Positions 1 to 5,514 of a stretch of DNA of 6,595 bases are shown here, piece after piece. The DNA comes from an uncultured Chlorobiales bacterium (GTDB lineage Bacteria; Bacteroidota; Chlorobiia; Chlorobiales; Chlorobiaceae). A program made the translations under genes and the position numbers. Below the pieces are notes generated by a model. It was not told the DNA's origin and ran no database searches. It was given only the letters and a program-made list of their open reading frames with translations. The stretch lies in assembly GCA_903901395.1 (NCBI GenBank), contig CAIUQW010000427.1, positions 1-6,595 on the forward strand. Direction: 5' to 3'. Numbering within the stretch: the stretch's first letter is position 1; every line of letters starts with the position of its first letter.

Positions 1-18
1 CCCTATTTTCACATTTTA

Positions 19-45
19 GTCCTATAAGTCCTTTTCGTCCTTTAT
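19..45. repeat. 9-bp tandem GTCC-core repeat, array A
   Basis: Three consecutive 9-base units start with GTCC at 19, 28 and 37: GTCCTATAA, GTCCTTTTC and GTCCTTTAT. In the sense of the neighbouring minus-strand gene the core is GGAC, beginning about 20 bases past its stop codon. The same period and core recur at 1174-1200 and 3044-3083, also just past minus-strand stop codons. The array may continue left of the window, although bases 1-18 show no further GTCC core. Its function is unknown to me. Confidence 0.7.
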
Positions 46-60
46 CGCGGATTTCTGCTC

Positions 61-504
61 TTACGGCACCAGCAGCTTGAAGCCAGTTGCCTTGTCGAGG
101 AGCCGCTGAGCGCTCGAGTCAAGCAGTTCTACAAGAATAACCTCCATGACATGCCAGACTTTGACGCCGTTGCGCACGCAGCCGGTAACGGTGTTCTCCT
201 CGCGGCCACAGGCCATGTGCAGGTGGACGATGGGGTTGCCCGCGTCGTCGGGGAAGAGCGTGCCCGTGCCGACAACCTCGTGCGCGTCGTACAGCTCATG
301 CACCATCGGATTGACCGGAAACGCCCGGCTTTCCTCTGGTCCCACGACGAGCAGGCTCTCCTTGTCCGCGCCGCCGACCACGTTCAGGTACGCTCGCGCG
401 ATTCCTTTTTGCCTGGCGAAACGCTCGATCTCTTCATGAAAAATGTCGCCATCTTCAAGTCTGATGACAAACACCCTGCCCTGCCTTGCTTCCGAGTACT
501 TCAT
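61..504 (-). CDS. PPC/DUF296-domain protein (putative DNA-binding)
   Basis: A 147-residue protein made of a single PPC (DUF296) domain, the fold found in plant AT-hook proteins and in small stand-alone prokaryotic proteins. The opening (GRVFVIRLEDGD, residues 9-20) and the conserved Gly-Gly around residues 44-45 match the family. So does the core VHLHMACG (93-100). In many PPC proteins two His of the HxH core and a later His in a GHL motif bind a metal. Here H94 and H96 are present, but the third position reads TGCV, giving Cys109. I recall close bacterial homologues carrying the same TGCVRNGVKVW sequence, so this is probably a subfamily trait rather than damage. The start is the ATG at 504-502, with only a weak AGAAG upstream. 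No signal peptide or membrane segment is seen. The family is confident; the role (nucleoid or DNA binding versus an unknown metal-dependent function) is not established. Confidence 0.85.
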   Translation of the reverse strand: MKYSEARQGRVFVIRLEDGDIFHEEIERFARQKGIARAYLNVVGGADKESLLVVGPEESRAFPVNPMVHELYDAHEVVGTGTLFPDDAGNPIVHLHMACGREENTVTGCVRNGVKVWHVMEVILVELLDSSAQRLLDKATGFKLLVP

Positions 505-639
505 GATCTTCTGTAGTTCCAGATAACGGTAAACGATTACTTCGTTGAAAGATAGGAAATTATTTCGTGTGATGGTTCAAGCGACTGCCGCGTCTTTATT
601 TCAAGGTAAGCATCCTTTTTGAAGCAGCGATTTTTTCAT

Positions 640-950
640 GGCATGTCGTCAGAACGATGTGTCGGTTACTCGACCTGTCGGTCAATGGTTACTGTATATG
701 TACACATCGAAAGGCAGGCCGTCGAAAAGATGAGAACCAGAAACCTGATGGACGAAATCCGGGAGATTCACCAAAGCGATAGCATCCATTGCTTTGCTAT
801 CGTATTGTAAAAAAAAGGCTTGCCGCGCAGTCGTCCACGGGTGCGCGTTGGATGCGGCTCATGGATATTCGACCAAAACAGGCGGAAAGATTCAAGGTGA
901 TGACCGATTCGAATCATAAGGAGCCGATTGCGCTGAATCATCCGAATTGA
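640..950 (+). pseudogene. Decayed IS3-family transposase (OrfB) remnant
   Basis: Two pieces in different frames resemble consecutive parts of the N-terminal half of IS3-family OrfB. The first, in the frame ending at the stop at 808-810, contains LMDEIREIHQSDS, like the family's LLxEIRxIHxxSRGTYG region. The second is in the frame of 819-950. It reads ARWMRLMDIRPKQ and then RFKVMTDSNHKEPIALN, matching the RVARLMRxxGIxAxxxRRFKVTTDSNHxLPVAPN region, and ends at a TGA at 948-950. The two lie about 22 codons apart, against roughly 26 expected, so they are collinear with small deletions and a frame change near an A8 run (809-816). The DDE catalytic core that should follow is absent, so it cannot be active. 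The left edge is approximate. I recognised this by motif only and have not aligned it. Confidence 0.65.
777..802. other. Hairpin-capable inverted repeat inside the IS remnant
   Basis: CGATAGC at 777-783 pairs perfectly with GCTATCG at 796-802, and an added A-T pair (784/795) leaves a 10-base loop. It is followed on the plus strand by eight A residues (809-816) rather than T residues, so it does not look like an intrinsic terminator on either strand. It may be a chance feature of the decayed element. Confidence 0.4.
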
Positions 951-1018
951 TATTACGTCACGAGTTGCATTAATCAGCAAGAACTTTGGCACAGCGTGTT
1001 TTTTCGCAACCGGTAACA

Positions 1019-1120
1019 GTGCAATCATCGCCGGGCTATCTGACGCCAGAGGGTATCGTTCAACACGGTTATCATGATCTCAACGATGGGTTTCTGGCAG
1101 TGTTCGCGTTATCCTCGTAA
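1019..1120 (+). pseudogene. Possible 3' scrap of the same IS3-family transposase
   Basis: In one plus-strand frame this stretch reads VQSSPGYLTPEG and continues to a TAA at 1118-1120. IS3-family OrfB proteins typically end with a motif like HSSLGYLTPEEF, so this could be the 3' end of the element whose 5' part lies at 640-950, with the middle deleted. The match is only about ten residues and the rest of the frame resembles nothing I know. Chance is a serious alternative. Confidence 0.25.
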
Positions 1121-1133
1121 TTTCAAGCGAGTA

Positions 1134-1161
1134 GCTGTCTCGATTTTGCTTCCGAGACAGC
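1134..1161 (-). terminator. Strong hairpin downstream of serS, candidate terminator
   Basis: GCTGTCTCG (1134-1142) and CGAGACAGC (1153-1161) form a perfect 9-bp stem with a 10-base loop. In the direction of serS it lies about 45 bases past the stop codon, just beyond the 9-bp repeat array. No T tract follows on the minus strand. On the plus strand a short TTTT comes 8 bases after the stem. It may therefore end or protect the yqeY-serS transcript without being a canonical intrinsic terminator, or it may belong to the adjacent IS remnant. Confidence 0.45.
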
Positions 1162-1173
1162 CTCCGATCTTTT

Positions 1174-1200
1174 GTCTACGATGTCCACAACGTCCACTTT
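1174..1200. repeat. 9-bp tandem GTCC-core repeat, array B
   Basis: Three contiguous 9-base units begin at 1174, 1183 and 1192: GTCTACGAT, GTCCACAAC and GTCCACTTT. The core is GTCC, with one T substitution in the first unit. In the sense of serS the array reads as repeated GTGGAC and begins 6 bases past the serS stop codon (1209-1207). It is the second member of the family also seen at 19-45 and 3044-3083. Confidence 0.7.
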
Positions 1201-1206
1201 TTACCC

Positions 1207-2490
1207 TCAGCCGATCACCTCGAAACCCGTGTAGGGCCGCAGCACTTCGGGCACGCGCACCTTGCCGTCGGCTGTCTGATAGTGTTCGAGCAGCGACACC
1301 ATCAGGCGTGAGGTCGCCAGCCCCGAGCCGTTGAGCGTGTGCACAAACTCTGGCTTGGCTTTGCCGCCGGGTTTGAAGCGGATGTTTGAGCGGCGGGCCT
1401 GGTAGTCTTCGAAGTTCGAGACGCTCGATGCCTCCAGATACTTGTTCTCCGCGGGTGACCACACCTCGATGTCGTAGCACTTCGCGGCGTTGGCGCTGAT
1501 GTCGCCGCTGCAGAGCGTGATGACGCGGTAGGGAATTTTCAGCGCGCAGAGGATCGCTTCAGCGTGGCCGAGAATCTCTTCGAGCGCGTCGTACGACGCT
1601 TCGGGACGGGTGAAGCGCACCATCTCCACCTTGTTGAACTGGTGCACCCGCAGGAAGCCGCGCGTGTCCTTGCCGTAACTTCCTGCCTCGCGACGGAAGC
1701 AGGCGGAGTAGGCGGCATAGGCGATGGGCAGCTTGTCGGCGTCGAGCATCTCGCCACGATGCAGATTGGTCACCGGCACCTCGGCGGTCGGGATGGCGTA
1801 GAGGCCGTCCTCGGGCATGTGATAAACCTGGTCGGCGAACTTGGGCCACTGGCCGGTGCCGCGCAGGGACTCCTGGTTCACCATAAAAGGCGGAAACACC
1901 TCGGTGTAACCGTGGTTCGCGCTGTGCGTGTCGAGCATGAAGTTGATGAGCGCCCGCTCCAGCCGCGCCCCTTTGCCGGTATAGACCGGGAAGCCCGCGC
2001 CGCTGATCTTCGCGCCGCGCTCGAAATCAAGAATGCCGAGGCTCCTGCCGAGTTCGAGGTGATTTTTCACCGGGAAGTCAAGATTGTGCTCGAACGGAAT
2101 CGGCCCTTTGTAAAGCACGTTCTCCTCGGCGGAACGCCCCTCCGGCACGCTCTCGTGCAGGCGGTTCGGCAGCGTCAGGAGCAGCTCCTCCATGTCGGCT
2201 TCGAGCGTCGAGAGAGCCAGGTCGAGATCGGTGATCTGATCGGAGACGGTTTTCATCTGGGCGATCAATTCGTCGCCCGAACCCTGCCCGGTGCGCTTGA
2301 TGTTGGCGATCTCTTTCGAGACGCGGTTGCGCAGCGCCTTCAGGTCGTCGGTCTCTTGCACCATCGCCTTGCGTTCGGCGTCGCGTTCGAGCAGGCGGTC
2401 AACCTTCGGCGCGTCTTCGCTCTGCTGGCGGCGGCGCAGCATCTCTTTTACGTCGTCCGGATTCTGGCGTATATAATTAATGTCGAGCAT
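1207..2490 (-). CDS. serS: Seryl-tRNA synthetase
   Basis: A 427-residue class II aminoacyl-tRNA synthetase that charges tRNA-Ser with serine in the cytoplasm; the length is normal for bacterial SerRS. The N-terminus ([21 protein letters not shown]) and the charged helical stretch at about residues 30-105 form the coiled-coil arm that grips the long variable arm of tRNA-Ser. The catalytic domain carries the TAEVP serine-binding loop (235-239). Motif 2 runs from FRRE (265-268) through [14 protein letters not shown] (to 290). The [14 protein letters not shown] segment is at 354-367, and motif 3 [16 protein letters not shown] at 387-402 includes the conserved Arg. It starts at the ATG 12 bases after the yqeY stop, so the two are probably co-transcribed, and no Shine-Dalgarno sequence is visible. 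A 9-bp repeat array and a 9-bp-stem hairpin follow its stop codon. Nothing in the protein looks damaged. Confidence 0.98.
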   Translation of the reverse strand: MLDINYIRQNPDDVKEMLRRRQQSEDAPKVDRLLERDAERKAMVQETDDLKALRNRVSKEIANIKRTGQGSGDELIAQMKTVSDQITDLDLALSTLEADMEELLLTLPNRLHESVPEGRSAEENVLYKGPIPFEHNLDFPVKNHLELGRSLGILDFERGAKISGAGFPVYTGKGARLERALINFMLDTHSANHGYTEVFPPFMVNQESLRGTGQWPKFADQVYHMPEDGLYAIPTAEVPVTNLHRGEMLDADKLPIAYAAYSACFRREAGSYGKDTRGFLRVHQFNKVEMVRFTRPEASYDALEEILGHAEAILCALKIPYRVITLCSGDISANAAKCYDIEVWSPAENKYLEASSVSNFEDYQARRSNIRFKPGGKAKPEFVHTLNGSGLATSRLMVSLLEHYQTADGKVRVPEVLRPYTGFEVIG

Positions 2491-2502
2491 AGTGGCGAAT
2501 GG

Positions 2503-2961
2503 TTAGGCTGAGAGGAGCGATTTCACGAAGTTCTGGACTTTGCCGCCGTCGGCTTTGCCTTTGAGGGCTTTCATGGCGAGGCCCATCACCTTGCCCATCT
2601 CTTTCATCGAGGTCGCGCCGGTCTGGGCGATGATCTCGCGGATGGCCGCCTCGACCTCCTCGTCGGAAAGCTGCTGCGGCAGATACTCTTCAAGCACCTT
2701 CAACTCGGCGGTCTCGGTCTCGGCAAGGTCGAGGCGATTGCCCGCCGTGAACTGCTCGATAGCGTCGCGCCGCCGCTTGGCCAGGCCCGTGAGCACCTCG
2801 ATCTCCTGCTCCTCGCTCAGCACGCCCTTGCCGCCAACGCGGATAGAGACCTCCTTTTCAAGCAGCGCGGCCCGGATGGAGCGGATGGCATTGAGACGAA
2901 TCTTGTCGCCGCTTTTCAGCGCCTCTTTCAGTTCCTGATCTATCCTTTCTTTGAGACTCAT
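2503..2961 (-). CDS. yqeY: GatB/YqeY domain-containing protein
   Basis: A 152-residue, mostly helical, soluble protein of the YqeY family, of usual length (about 150). The family is related to the C-terminal tRNA-interacting domain of GatB, a subunit of the Asp/Glu-tRNA amidotransferase, but stand-alone YqeY proteins have no firmly established function. Family signatures are MSLKERIDQELKEALKSGDK at the N-terminus, KRRRDAIEQF (about 63-72), the LxVLEEYLPQQLSDEE segment (about 88-103) and the C-terminal GKADGGKVQNFVKSLL. It is immediately upstream of serS, in the same direction with a 12-base gap, which fits a translation-linked role but does not prove it. The ATG at 2961-2959 is the family start. 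No Shine-Dalgarno sequence precedes it. A promoter, if separate from that of the upstream reductase, must lie in the 143-base gap 2962-3104. Confidence 0.95.
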   Translation of the reverse strand: MSLKERIDQELKEALKSGDKIRLNAIRSIRAALLEKEVSIRVGGKGVLSEEQEIEVLTGLAKRRRDAIEQFTAGNRLDLAETETAELKVLEEYLPQQLSDEEVEAAIREIIAQTGATSMKEMGKVMGLAMKALKGKADGGKVQNFVKSLLSA

Positions 2962-3015
2962 GGCAGTACAATGGTGCGGTTCGTTGGTAATTTTTCATGA
3001 ACCGGAAGATAAGAG

Positions 3016-3040
3016 AAAAAAACGAGATTGGTAGCTCTCC
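3016..3040 (-). terminator. Weak stem plus T7 tract, possible terminator of the reductase gene
   Basis: Read on the minus strand, GAGA (3039-3036) can pair with TCTC (3027-3024). This is followed, after a G, by seven T residues (plus-strand A7 at 3016-3022). The stem is short, so on its own this is weak. However, the larger foldable repeat array at 3044-3083 lies just upstream in the transcript, and the two together could end transcription after the reductase. An alternative is that the T tract is simply part of the spacer upstream of yqeY. Confidence 0.3.
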
Positions 3041-3043
3041 GCC

Positions 3044-3083
3044 GACAGATCCGTCCGATCCGTCGGATATGTCCGATCTGTCC
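3044..3083. repeat. 9-bp tandem GTCC-core repeat, array C, with internal dyad
   Basis: Units start at 3044, 3053, 3062 and 3071, with a final GTCC at 3080: GACAGATCC, GTCCGATCC, GTCGGATAT and GTCCGATCT. The period is exactly 9 and the consensus is GTCCGATCY. In the sense of the reductase gene the array begins 21 bases past the stop codon. Unlike arrays A and B it also contains inverted repeats. GACAGATC (3044-3051) is complementary to GATCTGTC (3075-3082), and TCGGA (3063-3067) to TCCGA (3072-3076), so the transcript could fold into a hairpin. Confidence 0.75.
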
Positions 3084-3104
3084 TATTCATTGTGCTACGC
3101 CGCC

Positions 3105-3839
3105 TCACTCCTCCTGCAAATCGCCGCCGGTCGGTCTCAGCACGATCTCTTCCACCACCGTTCTCGCCGGGTGCAGGTAGGCCTGCACTATCGGCAATGC
3201 GATGTCCTCAGGCATCATCATGAGCGACTGCATTTCGTCACTCACTTCGCCCCACATCGGAGTATGCACCGCCCCCGGCTGGACGTCGGTGATTCGCACG
3301 TTGCACTTCCGCGCGTAGAGGCGCGTCGTTTCAACCAGGCCGCGCTGACCGAATTTCGACATGCAGTAGATAGCCGAGTGTTTGAAGGCTTTGGTTGCAG
3401 CTACCGAGGTGATGAAGAAGATATGCCCCGAGCGCTGGCGCTCCATCATGGCGAACAGCGCCTGCGTCAGGAAGAAGGTTCCTTTCAGGTTCGTGCTCAT
3501 GGTATAGTCGAAATCCGCTTCGGTCATATCGAAAAGGGAACCAAAGCGCCCGACACCGGCGTTGTTAACAAGGCAGTCGATGCGATCATAACGCTCGGCA
3601 ATGTGAGCAGACAGCTGCCGGACATCGGCCATATCTGACAAGTCAGCGGTGATGGTATCGGTCAAAGCTCCCTCGGCGCGGCATTCGAGAGAAATTGACT
3701 CCAGGTCTGCCGTGGTGCGCGACGAAAGGACAAGTACCGGCTCGAAATCGGGATGGTGCCTGATGGCACGGGCGAATTCAAGCGCGATAGCACGGCCAAT
3801 GCCCTTGCCCGCGCCAGTGATGAGGATGATATGTTTCAT
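3105..3839 (-). CDS. Sepiapterin reductase-like short-chain dehydrogenase
   Basis: A 244-residue classical SDR. The Rossmann NADP-binding motif TGAGKGIG is at residues 8-15, NNAG at 92-95 and the structural Asn in STNLKG at 117. The catalytic residues are Ser145, Tyr158 and Lys162 (YCMSK), and PGAVHTPM follows at 188-195. The sequence looks to me like the characterised Chlorobium tepidum sepiapterin reductase. From memory, that enzyme reduces the side chain of 6-pyruvoyl-tetrahydropterin or sepiapterin with NADPH and yields L-threo-tetrahydrobiopterin, the precursor of a glycosylated pterin in that organism. If so, it is a soluble cytoplasmic pteridine-pathway enzyme. No other pterin gene is in the window. 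The ATG at 3839-3837 places the glycine motif correctly; upstream is T-rich with no Shine-Dalgarno sequence. It is divergent from the cold-shock gene (152-base spacer). Plain SDR membership is certain; the substrate is inferred from remembered similarity. Confidence 0.88.
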   Translation of the reverse strand: MKHIILITGAGKGIGRAIALEFARAIRHHPDFEPVLVLSSRTTADLESISLECRAEGALTDTITADLSDMADVRQLSAHIAERYDRIDCLVNNAGVGRFGSLFDMTEADFDYTMSTNLKGTFFLTQALFAMMERQRSGHIFFITSVAATKAFKHSAIYCMSKFGQRGLVETTRLYARKCNVRITDVQPGAVHTPMWGEVSDEMQSLMMMPEDIALPIVQAYLHPARTVVEEIVLRPTGGDLQEE

Positions 3840-3914
3840 AAATGCAAATGAAAAAAGTATTCAGATTTTATGTGAGTGTATTTAAATCGAAAATGTCTTT
3901 GGCTATTGCGCCAT

Positions 3915-3944
3915 TTGACGAAATAATTTATATTAAACTAAAAA
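3915..3944 (+). promoter_or_regulatory. Candidate promoter of the cold-shock gene
   Basis: TTGACG at 3915-3920 is a good -35 match. TAAAAA at 3939-3944, after an 18-base spacer, is a passable -10. This would give a 5' leader of roughly 40 bases, far shorter than the long leader of E. coli cspA. The spacer 3840-3991 is very AT-rich, so chance matches are easy. In the opposite direction TAAAAT (plus-strand ATTTTA at 3865-3870) is a possible -10 for the reductase gene, without a convincing -35. Confidence 0.35.
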
Positions 3945-3981
3945 ATAAAGTTGAATTTTCATTTTGATAACACAAACCTTC

Positions 3982-3986
3982 AGGTG
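3982..3986 (+). promoter_or_regulatory. Shine-Dalgarno sequence of the cold-shock gene
   Basis: AGGTG ends 5 bases before the ATG at 3992. It is one of only two clear ribosome-binding sites in the window (the other belongs to radC), and it fixes the start of the cold-shock protein. Confidence 0.6.
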
Positions 3987-3991
3987 TCATC

Positions 3992-4258
3992 ATGGCTAAA
4001 AGCAAGGTAAAATGGTTCGATGGTAAAAAAGGGTATGGATTTATTCTGAACCCTGAGGGCGGAGAGGACATCTTTGTTCATTTTTCAGCGATCGTTTCCG
4101 ATCAGAGCTTCAAGGTGCTCAATCAGGATGCCGAAGTCGAGTATGATCTCGACAAAACGCAGAAGGGCCTTCAGGCCAAGAATGTTCGTGAGTTTTCAAT
4201 TGCTCCCGGCGCCATTGAGGCGATGGCGGGTGTTGTTGCTCAAAGCGAGTATCATTAA
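3992..4258 (+). CDS. Cold-shock domain protein (CspA family)
   Basis: An 88-residue protein built on the single OB-fold cold-shock domain that binds single-stranded RNA and DNA, typically acting as an RNA chaperone. The start KSKVKWFDGKKGYGFI contains RNP1 (KGYGFI, residues 13-18), and RNP2 (DIFVHF) is at 26-31. The aromatic nucleic-acid-binding residues W8, F9, Y15, F17, F28, H30 and F31 are all in place. Canonical bacterial Csp proteins are about 66-70 residues. This one continues roughly 20 residues past the domain with IAPGAIEAMAGVVAQSEYH, a tail with no recognisable motif. It is a single-gene unit with its own promoter candidate, Shine-Dalgarno sequence and hairpin terminator, divergent from the reductase and convergent with radC. 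Whether it is cold-induced cannot be told from the sequence. Confidence 0.95.
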   Translation: MAKSKVKWFDGKKGYGFILNPEGGEDIFVHFSAIVSDQSFKVLNQDAEVEYDLDKTQKGLQAKNVREFSIAPGAIEAMAGVVAQSEYH

Positions 4259-4314
4259 GTTCAGCTTCAGGAGGTTCTCTTCGCTGAGTTATTCAACACT
4301 GTCTCTTTCCGACC

Positions 4315-4337
4315 AATCCGGTGGATAGCCGGATTTT
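4315..4337 (+). terminator. Intrinsic terminator of the cold-shock gene
   Basis: AATCCGG (4315-4321) and CCGGATT (4329-4335) form a perfect 7-bp stem around a 7-base loop. It runs into TTTT (4334-4337) in the plus direction, 56 bases past the cold-shock stop codon. The T tract is short. On the minus strand no T tract follows the stem, so it does not serve radC as a canonical terminator, although the stem itself lies about 50 bases downstream of the radC stop. Confidence 0.55.
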
Positions 4338-4387
4338 CCCCTCTTGAGACTTTTCCGCGCTCAATGGCTTCGCACGTGCCAAACTGT

Positions 4388-5056
4388 TCATAACATTGAG
4401 TGATCCCGGAAGCTAAACCAGTCATCGCCTCCTACAATCACATGATCGAGCAGTTCGATCTGGAGAAGGTCGCCCGCCTTTTTCAGGATCGTAGTGACCT
4501 GCTTGTCGGCGTTGCTTGGCTGTACGTCGCCCGACGGATGGTTGTGCACCAGAATGATCGAGTGCGCACTTTCGCGAATCGCCGCCTTGAATATCTCTCT
4601 CGGATGGATGAGCGAGGCGGTGAGCGTGCCGATGGTGACGGTTTCGTGCCGCAGAATCTGGTTTTTCGTGCTCATGAAGAGGACGTACAGATGCTCCTTG
4701 GTTTCATCGGGAATGCGTCCTCTCATGTACTCGAACACATCCTGCGCCCCCTGTACCTTGCGATTCATGTTACGCGTAAAGTGCAGTCGCCGCTGAAGCT
4801 CGAAGATCGCCGCGATCTGCATTGCCTTGGCCTCGCCGATTCCGGGAGTTTTCTGCAACTCCTGTATCGACAGATCGGCGAGGCGTTCGAGGCCGTGCGT
4901 CGAGATGAGCTTGTTGCAGGTGTCGAGGATGTTCAGCCCCGCTGTGCCGGAGCGAAGGATGAGCGCCAGCAGTTCGGCAGGACTGAGGGATTCCTTGCCT
5001 GAATGGAGAAACCGCTCCCTCGGACGATTGTCAGGGTCGATGTCGTGTATGCGCAT
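4388..5056 (-). CDS. radC: RadC family protein (UPF0758), JAMM/MPN+ domain
   Basis: A 222-residue protein of the usual RadC length (about 220-230). The N-terminal half contains a helix-hairpin-helix-like segment, [12 protein letters not shown] (70-81). The C-terminal half is the JAMM metalloprotease-like domain with the zinc-binding signature HNHPSGD (His171, His173) followed by PSNAD, placing Asp184. [18 protein letters not shown] (143-160) is the conserved lead-in. The name comes from an E. coli mutation originally thought to affect DNA repair, a link later withdrawn. The true biochemical role is not settled. The start is the ATG at 5056-5054, preceded by AGGA (plus-strand TCCT at 5063-5066) at good spacing. 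It is a single gene, convergent with the cold-shock gene (129-base gap) and divergent from the NADH dehydrogenase. All expected metal ligands are present. Confidence 0.96.
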   Translation of the reverse strand: MRIHDIDPDNRPRERFLHSGKESLSPAELLALILRSGTAGLNILDTCNKLISTHGLERLADLSIQELQKTPGIGEAKAMQIAAIFELQRRLHFTRNMNRKVQGAQDVFEYMRGRIPDETKEHLYVLFMSTKNQILRHETVTIGTLTASLIHPREIFKAAIRESAHSIILVHNHPSGDVQPSNADKQVTTILKKAGDLLQIELLDHVIVGGDDWFSFRDHSML

Positions 5057-5514
5057 GATTTTTCCTGTAGGGGTCAGGAGTGGATGAATACGCTAAAGAT
5101 AAATCTGTCGAGGCGATAAATGCAAACGGAAGGTGGTGCGGACAAATAGAGTTGAATACAAAAAGGTCACTGCACCGTCACAAGCACGCAGTTGATAACT
5201 GTTATATTTTGTGTGTTTTATATGTATATTATGGTGTGCGTTCGTGCTTCTCGACTGTACTTTGGATTCCTCTCGAAATTCTGTTCTTGCTTAGTACGTA
5301 TTTCAGCCATGCTAAACTCTGGCAGTTTGTGGTCGCGGGCGCATCCCTTCACATCGAAACTATTGCCGGTTGTTTGGCTAATAAAAAAAGCTGATCTTTG
5401 ATGCTTGCTTAACAATTGTTTATCTTAATTGATGATAGTTCCGTTTAACCCCGTTCTTTCAGAAACATCAATTGTTGATTCGTTCAATGTCCTCCTGATA
5501 TCCACTTCTGTTTC
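5057..5514. other. AT-rich divergent spacer between radC and ndh
   Basis: About 460 bases separate two divergent genes and should hold both promoters. I see no tRNA, no recognisable riboswitch and no convincing gene. An open frame from a GTG at 5080 to 5394 (104 codons) lacks a properly spaced ribosome-binding site and reads as cysteine- and tyrosine-rich low-conservation sequence, so I do not call it. The right-hand 105 bases carry two AT-rich palindromes, listed separately. Confidence 0.6.
5411..5479. promoter_or_regulatory. Pair of CAATTGTT palindromes upstream of ndh, possible operators
   Basis: AACAATTGTT at 5411-5420 is a perfect 10-base palindrome. ATCAATTGTTGAT at 5467-5479 is a 5-bp inverted repeat around TTG. 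Both contain CAATTGTT (5413-5420 and 5469-5476), 56 bases apart and 36-95 bases before the start codon of the NADH dehydrogenase. This is where a repressor or activator dimer could bind. The region is AT-rich, so short palindromes also arise by chance. Confidence 0.35.

Noticed and set aside
768..1028. 86-codon minus-strand frame
   Set aside because: It overlaps the plus-strand IS3 transposase remnant and has no recognisable content.
1564..2511. 315-codon plus-strand frame
   Set aside because: It is antisense to serS, which has all class II motifs. It is a by-product of GC-rich codon use.
3044..3083. Array C as a CRISPR array or restriction-site cluster
   Set aside because: The period is 9 bases with no spacers. 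GATC occurrences are explained by the repeat unit itself.
2997..3638. 213-codon plus-strand frame
   Set aside because: It is mostly antisense to the reductase gene and starts in the spacer through repeat array C. There is no recognisable domain.
4400..5002. 200-codon plus-strand frame
   Set aside because: It is antisense to radC, which keeps the full JAMM motif.
5080..5394. 104-codon plus-strand frame starting at GTG
   Set aside because: The AGGAG nearby overlaps the start rather than being spaced from it. Composition is odd (many Cys and Tyr) and no family is recognised. It is more likely chance in an AT-rich spacer.
5490..5496. TCCTCCT before ndh as a regulatory or ribosome-binding site
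   Set aside because: It matches the anti-Shine-Dalgarno strand, not the SD, on the plus strand. No minus-strand gene starts there.
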